Made by a program: the position numbers and the translations under genes
Shown: positions 57,622 to 64,000 of the stretch, piece by piece
How the letters are laid out: each line of letters opens with the position of its first letter
Position numbering within the stretch: the stretch's first letter is position 1
The notes under the pieces: model-generated
The model's input: the letters and a program-made list of their open reading frames with translations, nothing else
Database searches by the model: none
Told to the model about the DNA's origin: nothing
Source of the DNA: Saccharopolyspora phatthalungensis
Lineage (GTDB): Bacteria > Actinomycetota > Actinomycetes > Mycobacteriales > Pseudonocardiaceae
Direction: 5' to 3'
Length of the DNA: 64,000 nt
Assembly (NCBI RefSeq): GCF_014203395.1
Contig: NZ_JACHIW010000001.1
Span: 1,550,001 to 1,614,000, forward strand

Positions 57622-59142
57622 TCAATCCAGCCGCCGCTTCGTGGGGCGCAGCGGACCGGACATCCGCGGCCCGGAGATTCGGCGTTCCAACCTACCGAGC
57701 CTGGTGCGAACCGGCTGCGCGAGGTATTCGCCGAGCACCACACCGGCGCCGAGCGCGAGCCCGGTGGCGACGGCGAGCATCAGCGTGGCGACCCCACTCG
57801 GGCTGCCCAGCACGGACAGCTCGTACAGCCCGCGGTAGGTCGACAACCCCGGCAGCAGCGGCGCGACGCCGGAAACCGCGATCACCAGCGCGGGGATTCG
57901 CAGCCGCCGGGCGATGATCCCGCCGATGAAGCCCACCATCGTGGTCGCCACTGCCCCGGCGAGCACGGTGTGCACGTCGGCCAGCGTCAGCAGCGCGTGC
58001 ACCGCAGCGGCGACGGCACCGGCGATCCCGGCCGCGAGCAGCGGGCGCGGCGGTGCGTAGCTGGCGAGCGCGAAGCAGGCCGACGTGGACGCTCCGGCCA
58101 GCATCTGCACCGGCAGGTGCAGAGCCGGTGCCAACACCTCGGCTCGCCCGAGGTCCTGCGCGTCCAGGCCGCCGAAGGGGTTGCCGCCGATGCGCAGGCC
58201 GACGTAGAGCGAGAGCACGACACCGGCGATCAACCCGGCCGACATCAGGGCGAGCTCGGCGATCCGGCCCGCCGCGGTCACGTTGTAACCGGTGATCGCG
58301 TCCTGCATGGAGCCGACCACGGTCATCCCGGACAACAACACGATGATGCTGGCCGCGATCGCCAATCCAGCGTTGCCCAGCAGATTGGCGGAATAACACG
58401 CCAGCGCGACGGTGGTGGCGACCGCCCCGCCGACGACCTGCTGGAAGAAGAACGGCAACGCGCGCCTGTTCAGCAGCCGGCCGATGCGGTCCACCAGCGC
58501 GGTCGCCGCGGCGGCGATCAACGGCAGCGACGGGGAGTTACCACCGCCGAGCAGCACGGCCAGCGAGGCGGCCATACCCGCCCAGGACAGCGTCGCTACC
58601 CAGCGCGGGAACGGGTGCGGCGCGGTCGTGATCCGGTCCAGTTCGGCATAGGCCTCGGCGGCGGTCAGCTCGTTGTCGGTGATCCGCCGCAGCAGGTCTT
58701 CGACGTCGGTGAGCCGGGTGTAGTCGATGGACCGGTTGCGGACCACCCGCAGCGAGGTGATCGGCGGCAGGTCGGTGCCCCGGTAGCAGGAAACCGTGAT
58801 CGATGTGTAGATCACGTCGACCTCGGTGTGCGGCAGACCGTAGGCGCTGACCACGGCGATGATCGTCGCGGTCACATCGGAGGCGCCGGCGCCGCTGGCC
58901 ATCTGCACCTCGCCGATGCGCAGCCCGAGGTCCAGGACGAGGTGGACGGTGGATTCGTCGGGCAGTGCCGGCCCGTAGACGACGTTGCGAATCCCCGGCG
59001 GGAGGGTGAGCTCCGGGTCGCGCCGCCGCAGCACACCGCGGGCGCGCTGCGTTATTCCCACTGATCTTCCTTCCTGCCGCGCAGCCTTGCGGGCGGATCG
59101 TCGTGCCTGATCTTCCGCTTCCCCTCGGGCATCGCCTGTCAT
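57622..59142 (-). CDS. ThrE-type threonine/serine exporter family protein
   Basis: A 506-residue protein with an N-terminal soluble half (about 40-210; ASGAGASDVTATI, SITVSCYRG, RVVRNRSIDYTRL) and about ten transmembrane helices in the C-terminal half. This is the single-chain form of the ThrE/YjjP-YjjB family described from Corynebacterium glutamicum, where it exports threonine and serine by proton-coupled transport. Start 59142 is ATG; the first 35 residues are charged and not conserved. Confidence 0.9.
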   Translation of the reverse strand: MTGDARGEAEDQARRSARKAARQEGRSVGITQRARGVLRRRDPELTLPPGIRNVVYGPALPDESTVHLVLDLGLRIGEVQMASGAGASDVTATIIAVVSAYGLPHTEVDVIYTSITVSCYRGTDLPPITSLRVVRNRSIDYTRLTDVEDLLRRITDNELTAAEAYAELDRITTAPHPFPRWVATLSWAGMAASLAVLLGGGNSPSLPLIAAAATALVDRIGRLLNRRALPFFFQQVVGGAVATTVALACYSANLLGNAGLAIAASIIVLLSGMTVVGSMQDAITGYNVTAAGRIAELALMSAGLIAGVVLSLYVGLRIGGNPFGGLDAQDLGRAEVLAPALHLPVQMLAGASTSACFALASYAPPRPLLAAGIAGAVAAAVHALLTLADVHTVLAGAVATTMVGFIGGIIARRLRIPALVIAVSGVAPLLPGLSTYRGLYELSVLGSPSGVATLMLAVATGLALGAGVVLGEYLAQPVRTRLGRLERRISGPRMSGPLRPTKRRLD

Positions 59143-59296
59143 AAGCCGACCGTTGCACCCAACCTTCTGTGTCGTCCATCACTGGTTTCGGCCAGTCGTC
59201 ACGCGGCCGACGGCAGGAATCCGGCGGCGGTCACACGGCCGGATTCCAACCCGGATGGATCGATGCTTACGATGTCCCCGCACGATGAAAGTGCAT

Positions 59297-59369
59297 GCCG
59301 CTGTAGCTCAGTTGGTAGAGCGCCCGCCTTGTAAGCGGACGGTCAGGGGTTCGAGTCCCCTCAGCGGCT
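59297..59369 (+). tRNA. tRNA-Thr (anticodon TGT)
   Basis: The acceptor stem GCCGCTG pairs with CAGCGGC, followed by discriminator T. The D arm TAGCTCAGTTGG, anticodon loop CTTGTAA (anticodon TGT) and T arm GGTTCGAGTCC are canonical. The CCA end is not encoded. Confidence 0.97.
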
Positions 59370-59388
59370 CCGACCGTACCAGCGGAAA

Positions 59389-59416
59389 CGCGCCTGACCA
59401 CCGGTGACCAGGCGCG
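59389..59416 (+). terminator. Terminator hairpin after tRNA-Thr
   Basis: CGCGCCTG pairs with CAGGCGCG around a partly self-complementary loop, 19 bp after the tRNA. Confidence 0.65.
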
Positions 59417-59563
59417 ATCCGTCTCACTTTCGGACGCAGTTGACGTTCCAGAAGTACCTGGGCCGCCTAACGATGTGACTGATCGTCAGTAGTCGAATTT
59501 CGCACAGACCTCTTGCTCAGTGCTTTTAGTGTGTGCGGTATGCGTCGCATCGATGAGCGACGG

Positions 59564-59608
59564 TCACGAGGCGGTGTAGGTGACGGTGTAGCTGCGCTGG
59601 TGGTTCAT
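59564..59608 (-). pseudogene. Truncated toxin gene of a type II toxin-antitoxin pair
   Basis: The antitoxin stop overlaps an ATG (ATGA at 59605-59608) that opens a 14-codon frame, MNHQRSYTVTYTAS, ended by TGA. The sequence resembles the first strand of RelE/ParE-type toxins and the overlap is the standard toxin-antitoxin spacing. Nothing after the stop rebuilds a toxin convincingly, although a different frame continues with basic residues for about 30 codons. Confidence 0.6.
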
Positions 59609-59901
59609 TCGTTGGCCGCGCGGGCTGCGAGGTCAGCGGCCATCTGATCGGCGGAGATGGTCCGTCCGGCTGTCATGTCGGCGAACCCTTCGCGCAAGTC
59701 GCGCACGAGGTCCGAGTCGGAAAGCACTTCGATCGTCTCCCGTAGACGGTCGATCTCGCCGGAAGGAACAACGTCGGCTACATGCTCACCGTGGGCGATC
59801 ACGGGCACGCTTTCGCCGCGCTCGGCCCGCTGCACCTCTTCGTTCCACGACGCCAGGCCGTCAGCGGATACGCTCACTGGCTGTTCGCTCATGGTCTCCA
59901 T
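59605..59901 (-). CDS. Antitoxin, Phd/YefM-like (toxin lost)
   Basis: A 98-residue protein (or 95 from the second ATG at 59892). The N-terminal part (VSVSADGLASWNEEVQRAERGESVPVIAHGEHVADVVP) is a Phd/YefM-type DNA-binding domain in which the gene for the toxin normally follows. The Asp/Ala-rich C-terminus is the expected toxin-binding region. Only a 14-codon toxin remnant is left, so it is an orphan antitoxin. It lies next to a tRNA-Thr gene, a common place for mobile DNA. Confidence 0.8.
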   Translation of the reverse strand: METMSEQPVSVSADGLASWNEEVQRAERGESVPVIAHGEHVADVVPSGEIDRLRETIEVLSDSDLVRDLREGFADMTAGRTISADQMAADLAARAANE

Positions 59902-60202
59902 TCTGCTGCGTCCTCGCGCCGATCAACCACCGCCGGAAGGGCTGGAACAGTGGGGGGACTGCGGATCACGCCTCTAGGCGCTAGAGCGCTGGTCACCGTC
60001 GCGAAGGCCGTCTAGGTGATCGTCAGCAGAAGCTATCTCACGGGCCGCTGAAATCATCGTAGAAGCCACGAACGCGCTAAGGCGGCAGAAGTTTACCTAT
60101 TGGCAGGCTCAAGGGCTCTCAGCGGCGCGGTGGACTCAGCGGCAAGGGCATGTCCGGGGCGCAACATCGCCGGTTCCGGCGTCGGCGCGCCATCATGGCG
60201 GG
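59902..60202. other. Gene-free stretch between the antitoxin and the DUF2127 gene
   Basis: About 300 bp hold the promoter region of the minus-strand antitoxin and of the plus-strand DUF2127 gene. Frames here are interrupted and no RNA or repeat is recognised. A duplicate of the tRNA 3' end, which would mark an integration site, was not seen. Confidence 0.4.
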
Positions 60203-60679
60203 ATGGGCACCGAACCCACTTTGACGGACAAGCTGTTCCGCATCGCCGTTGTGCTCAAGGGACTCGACGGAGCCGTTCAGCTGATCGGCGGGGTGCTGCT
60301 GATCTTCGTGCCCCCCACCATCGTCACGCGGTTCGCGCACGCCGTCGTCACGCGAGATCTGCTCGGGCCTCCCACCGGTGCGCTCGCCGGGCACTTCGAG
60401 GTGGCCGCGCAGCATTTCGTCGCCGGCGGTCAGACGTTTCTGATCATCTTCCTGATCGCCCACGGGGTGATCAAGGTGGGCCTCGTGGTCGCCTTGCTGT
60501 GCAAGATCATGCCGATGTACCCGGTCGCGATGACGGCACTGGGCCTGTTCATCATCTTCGAACTGCTGCGCGCCGTGCAGACGAGGTCGCTGGTGCTGCC
60601 TTTCTTCGCCGCACTCGATGTGGTGATCTTCGTGCTCGTGCTCAAGGAGTACCGAGAGTTGCGCCGTCAGTCGCTGTGA
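60203..60679 (+). CDS. DUF2127 family membrane protein
   Basis: A 158-residue protein with about four transmembrane helices (about residues 20-42, 75-100, 105-125, 130-150) and the DUF2127 pattern (FRIAVVLKGLDGAVQLIGGVLL, AHGVIKVGLVVAL, LKEYRELRR). Function is unknown. ATG 60203 follows GGCGGG. The next gene is about 60 bp downstream on the same strand. Confidence 0.85.
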   Translation: MGTEPTLTDKLFRIAVVLKGLDGAVQLIGGVLLIFVPPTIVTRFAHAVVTRDLLGPPTGALAGHFEVAAQHFVAGGQTFLIIFLIAHGVIKVGLVVALLCKIMPMYPVAMTALGLFIIFELLRAVQTRSLVLPFFAALDVVIFVLVLKEYRELRRQSL

Positions 60680-60739
60680 CGGCGCTTCGGGGCGCGTCAC
60701 GATGGGTATGCCGAGTCATGGCCGATTCTGGAGGGGGCC

Positions 60740-61048
60740 ATGCGGCGACGGCATCACGACGAGCCCGTGCTGATCACCGATGCGGCACCGTCTTTCGACG
60801 AGGAGCAGCGGCACCGGAAACGGGTTTATGCCGTTTTGATGGCCGTGCACTTGGTGGGCTTTACCGCCGCCGGGCTGCTGGCGCACATCTGGTGGCTGGC
60901 GCTGGGCATCGTGATCGTCACCGGCGCCCTGCCGTGGGTCGCGGTCGTCATCGCCAATGACCGCACCTCCGGCCGCGGACAACGCCGCCTACGCCGCGTG
61001 CGCAAATCGGCCATCGAAGACGGCCACCACGACCAGATCGACCTCTGA
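60740..61048 (+). CDS. DUF3099 family membrane protein
   Basis: A 102-residue protein. Its N-terminal EPVLITDAAPSFDEEQRHR and two hydrophobic helices (about residues 28-48 and 52-72) match DUF3099, a short actinobacterial family of unknown function. The C-terminal 30 residues are basic. ATG 60740 follows GGAGGG. Confidence 0.85.
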   Translation: MRRRHHDEPVLITDAAPSFDEEQRHRKRVYAVLMAVHLVGFTAAGLLAHIWWLALGIVIVTGALPWVAVVIANDRTSGRGQRRLRRVRKSAIEDGHHDQIDL

Positions 61049-62077
61049 CGCCGTAACCGGGGCACGCTCCGGACCGCTACGCGGCCCGGAGCCCGAGGGC
61101 GACCCGCCGTCGTGCCCGGCAGCCGGGTTTGATGACTGCGCAGTGCTGGCGACGAACCGGCACGGCGCGCGCAGCATGGTCCAAAGTGGACGGACCTGAC
61201 GGGCGTCGCTACTGTCGGCCTCATGCGGAAGCACCCGTGCCGGCGCGGCGGCGCTTCCAAGCCGCACACCGAAGGGATCTTCGGTGCCGGCGCGACGGGG
61301 CCGCGGATCCATCAGCACGGCGCCCCGCCGATCCGAGCTAACCGGAACTTCTCGTGGTCCGTGAAATACGGGAATCGCGACGATTGTTCGATCTCGACAT
61401 CGGTTGGACCTTGATCAAATTTGATCATTTTGCAATAATTGGCGAGTTGCGACGAAGCGATACAATCGGCGGCCGGGACACGGTCGGCACATCCCGGGCG
61501 GCGCGGCTGTTCGTTGACGGCGGCGAGACCTGAACCGCAAAGATCATCGCCCCGAAGCGGGTGCGCAGCCCGTAGCGACGGCACCGGCGTGAGATCCCGC
61601 ACCACCGATGCGCAAGCCGCACGACGGCCGTCGGCGCCTCCGGCAGCCCGATGTTCGCCGGAAAGGTGCTGGTGGGCGAGACTTCGACCGCGACCGACTG
61701 ACCACCAGCGCGTGCGCCGACAGCACCGCGACCGGGCCCAGGGCGACCGGCGGCTGGATACCGGGCGGGGCCCATGGCGCCCCGGGCGGACAGTCCGAGC
61801 CTTGACATTCACCCGATCTGAGCAGTTTTTCGTCAATCGGAATCGCGCTTCTTGATGCATCCCGAGCAGGGCCTGGGAGAACGGCGTTTTCGCAGGTCAG
61901 GCATAGTTAAATGGATAGATCGAAGAATGCGGCACCCGATCGGTAGCATTGCGCCGAAGCATAAAGCAACGTTTCTGTAGTGCTTCTCACGTGTAAAATT
62001 GCGTCTCGCCTGGTAGATGGATCAGGAAACGCGTGAGAGCCTGACGCGTTACGGATGTTCTGTTAAGTTGGCAAAGC
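61049..62077. other. 1-kb region upstream of ectA without a clear gene
   Basis: No frame has convincing coding character. A minus-strand frame of 182 codons (61312-61860) ends in a plausible-looking FPYFTDHEKFRL segment but is otherwise compositionally shadow-like. A perfect 16-bp palindrome lies at 61412-61427. The last 180 bp are clearly lower in GC and probably hold the ectoine operon promoter. Confidence 0.4.
61412..61427. promoter_or_regulatory. Perfect AT-rich palindrome
   Basis: TGATCAAATTTGATCA, fully self-complementary, in otherwise GC-rich DNA. It is a candidate regulator-binding site; no adjacent gene is assigned. Confidence 0.4.
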
Positions 62078-62644
62078 ATGACCGGCGACAAACCGAGCCA
62101 TAACATCGACAATCAGAATGGCGAAAGCGGTTCAGCCGGACGGTTGGAGATCGACACTCCGGTCGTCACGGACGGCCCTGAGCTCTACCGGATCACCCGT
62201 GATTCGGCGGTGCTCGATGTGAACTCGTCCTACGCATATTTGTTGTGGTGCCGGGACTTCGCGCAAACCTCCGCGGTGGCGCGCATCGACGGCGCGGTCG
62301 TGGGCTTCGTCACCGGGTACATCCGGCCGGACGCTCCCGACACGCTCGTCGTGTGGCAGATCGCCGTCGATGCATCCCAGCGCGGTGGTGGCGTGGCCGG
62401 CCGACTCCTCGGCGAGCTGGTCGATCGCGTGCTGGCGCGCGGAGTGCGGTACCTGGAAACGACGATCACGGCGGACAATGCCGCCTCGATCAAATTGTTC
62501 ACCGGGCTGGCGCGCAAGCGCGAGGCGGACCTGGAGCGCAGCGAGCTGTTCACCGCCGACCTGTTCCCGGATGCGCACCTGGGGGAGGACCTGTACCGAA
62601 TCGGGCCTTTCGCGGTGGCCCCGGTCATCGCCGCCGGATCTTGA
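62078..62644 (+). CDS. ectA: L-2,4-diaminobutyrate acetyltransferase EctA
   Basis: A 188-residue GNAT-fold enzyme that acetylates diaminobutyrate, the second step of ectoine synthesis. Conserved segments LDVNSSYAYLLWCRDF, VVGFVTGYIRPD, VWQIAVDASQRGGGVAGRLL (acetyl-CoA loop) and TITADNAASIKLF are present. The first 20 residues are a variable hydrophilic extension. AT-rich upstream DNA probably contains an osmotically controlled promoter. EctB follows 87 bp later. Confidence 0.96.
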   Translation: MTGDKPSHNIDNQNGESGSAGRLEIDTPVVTDGPELYRITRDSAVLDVNSSYAYLLWCRDFAQTSAVARIDGAVVGFVTGYIRPDAPDTLVVWQIAVDASQRGGGVAGRLLGELVDRVLARGVRYLETTITADNAASIKLFTGLARKREADLERSELFTADLFPDAHLGEDLYRIGPFAVAPVIAAGS

Positions 62645-62731
62645 CCACCGCAACCGTTGGTACCGGCACGAAAACTTGCTCTCGGAGTGCCGGGGCGCGA
62701 TGACTCGCGCTGCCCGGCCGAACGGAGGATC

Positions 62732-63979
62732 GTGAACGACATCTTCGCAACCCTGGAATCGGAAGTCCGCAGCTACAGCCGAACTTGGCCGACGACCTTC
62801 GACCGCGCCGGCGGCAGCTACCTCTACGACGAAGACGGCACCGCGTACCTGGACTTCTTCGCCGGTGCCGGTGCGCTCAACTACGGGCACAACAACCCGT
62901 TGCTGAAACGAAAACTCATCGAGTACATCGAGCGCGACGGGGTCACCCACGGCCTGGACCAGTCCACTGTGGCCAAACGCCAGTTCCTGGAAACCTTCCG
63001 GGACAGGGTGCTCCAGCCGCGCGGCTACAACTACAAGATCCAGTTCCCCGGCCCCACCGGCACCAACTCGGTGGAGTCGGCGCTGAAACTCGTCCGCAAG
63101 ATCACCGGGCGGGAATCGATCATCAGCTTCACCAACGCCTTCCACGGCATGACGCTGGGTTCGCTGTCGGTCACCGGCAACTCGATGAAGCGCGGTGGCG
63201 CCGGCATCCCGCTGGTGCACGCCACGCCGATGCCCTACGACGACTACTTCGATGGCCAGGTTCCGGACTTCCTGTACTTCGAGAAGATGCTGGAAGACAG
63301 CGGCAGCGGCCTCAACGAGCCCGCCGCGGTGATCGTCGAGACGCTGCAGGGCGAGGGCGGCATCAATTCGTCCCGGCCGGAGTGGCTGCACGGGCTCTAC
63401 GACCTGTGCCAGAAGCACGGCATGCTGATGATCGTCGACGATGTGCAGATGGGCTGCGGGCGCACCGGCCCGTTCTTCAGCTTCGAGGAAGCCGGCATCC
63501 AGCCCGACATCGTGTGCCTGTCGAAGTCCATCGGCGGCTACGGCCTGCCGCTGGCACTGACGCTGATCAAGCCCGAGCACGACGTCTGGGAGCCGGGCGA
63601 GCACAACGGCACCTTCCGCGGCAACAACCCGGCGTTCGTCACCGCCACCGAGGCGCTGAACCAGTACTGGGCCGACGACAAGCTGGAGAAGTCCACCATC
63701 GCCAAGGGCGAGCGGGTCGGCAAGGTGCTCGAGGAGCTCGCCACCAAGTACGGCGGCGCGATGGCCAAGGGCCGCGGGCTGGCGCGCGGGCTCGGCTTCG
63801 AGGACACCAATGTCGCGGGCAAGGTCTCCAAGGCCGCGTTCGACCGCAAGCTGCTGATGGAGACCTCCGGCCCGTCCGGCGAGGTCCTCAAGATCATGCC
63901 GCCGTTGACCGTGTTGGATGACGAACTGGAACAGGGTCTACAAATCGTGCGCGAATCGGTGCACTCTGTGCTGGCCTGA
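62732..63979 (+). CDS. ectB: Diaminobutyrate-2-oxoglutarate aminotransferase EctB
   Basis: A 415-residue class III aminotransferase producing L-2,4-diaminobutyrate from aspartate semialdehyde. The PLP Lys is in LSKSIGGYG, the phosphate site in GPTGTN, and the [13 protein letters not shown] start is specific to EctB. GTG 62732 has GGAGGAT upstream. The window ends 21 bp later; ectC is expected immediately beyond. Confidence 0.97.
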   Translation: MNDIFATLESEVRSYSRTWPTTFDRAGGSYLYDEDGTAYLDFFAGAGALNYGHNNPLLKRKLIEYIERDGVTHGLDQSTVAKRQFLETFRDRVLQPRGYNYKIQFPGPTGTNSVESALKLVRKITGRESIISFTNAFHGMTLGSLSVTGNSMKRGGAGIPLVHATPMPYDDYFDGQVPDFLYFEKMLEDSGSGLNEPAAVIVETLQGEGGINSSRPEWLHGLYDLCQKHGMLMIVDDVQMGCGRTGPFFSFEEAGIQPDIVCLSKSIGGYGLPLALTLIKPEHDVWEPGEHNGTFRGNNPAFVTATEALNQYWADDKLEKSTIAKGERVGKVLEELATKYGGAMAKGRGLARGLGFEDTNVAGKVSKAAFDRKLLMETSGPSGEVLKIMPPLTVLDDELEQGLQIVRESVHSVLA

Positions 63980-64000
63980 TCCGGCACGCCCAGGATGGCG

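Noticed and set aside
59297..59901. Integrated element at tRNA-Thr
   Set aside because: There is no integrase, no duplicated tRNA 3' end and no excisionase; only a decayed toxin-antitoxin pair is adjacent.
61312..61860. Minus-strand frame of 182 codons before ectA
   Set aside because: Arg-rich and without recognisable domains or a ribosome-binding site; coding status could not be supported.

Overview
The window is chromosomal DNA of a high-GC actinomycete, most likely Saccharopolyspora or another member of the Pseudonocardiaceae. The grounds are GC-rich codon use, frequent GTG starts, actinobacterial families (AfsR-type regulator, EspG, DasR, MsiK, DUF3159, DUF3263, DUF3099, Cdc48-like ATPase) and a gene order recalling the Mycobacterium tuberculosis Rv0414c-Rv0440 region: groEL2, moeA, psd, pssA, cdc48-like, virR-like, DUF3263, def, thiC, thiD, thiG, thiS, thiO, thiE. 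Species assignment is inference.

Layout. 1-2 kb: a moxR/VWA operon on the minus strand, cut by the window edge. 2.16-4.13 kb: an IS1182-like insertion sequence whose transposase is broken inside an expanded hexanucleotide repeat. 4.1-12.6 kb: SUFU-domain and PspC proteins, a GH84 lipoprotein, cutC, groEL with a CIRCE operator, a Ser/Thr kinase, a cold-shock protein and an AIM24 protein. 12.6-20.6 kb (plus strand): moeA, a degenerate M48-like membrane protein, psd-pssA, and a tandem AAA ATPase. 20.6-31.8 kb: envelope protein pair, def, and thiamine genes with two TPP riboswitches (before thiC-thiD and before thiO-thiS-thiG), then thiE and a secreted chymotrypsin-like protease. 32-39 kb: amino-sugar control and use (DasR-type regulator, a dre site before a double-SIS protein, a BadF-type sugar kinase), an amidohydrolase and dapA. 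39.3-47.9 kb: EspG plus a long proline-rich protein, a large SARP/NB-ARC/TPR regulator, an ADP-ribosylglycohydrolase-like protein and a K+ channel. 48-50.7 kb: a zinc/manganese ABC importer with a candidate Zur site. 50.9-59.1 kb: MsiK-like ATPase, LacI regulator, trehalose enzymes (OtsB-GH15 fusion, OtsA) and a ThrE exporter. 59.3-64 kb: tRNA-Thr, an antitoxin with a 14-codon remnant of its toxin, two small membrane proteins and the start of the ectoine operon (ectA, ectB).

The most unusual signal is a family of four exactly 46-bp nested palindromes (19-bp arm, 8-bp centre, 19-bp arm) placed at or within 12 bp of gene 3' ends. Three lie between consecutive same-strand genes (moxR/VWA, pssA/cdc48-like, thiC/thiD) and one between convergent genes (lacI, otsB-GH15). 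Each arm contains its own dyad, so the layout resembles a REPIN; one copy has a compensatory pair of changes, and another has been absorbed into the coding end of moxR. Other notable points are a pseudo-peptidase, an ADP-ribosylglycohydrolase with altered metal ligands, a synthesis/degradation-type fusion (OtsB with GH15), and tandem or internal repeats in and beside the ESX-linked proline-rich locus.
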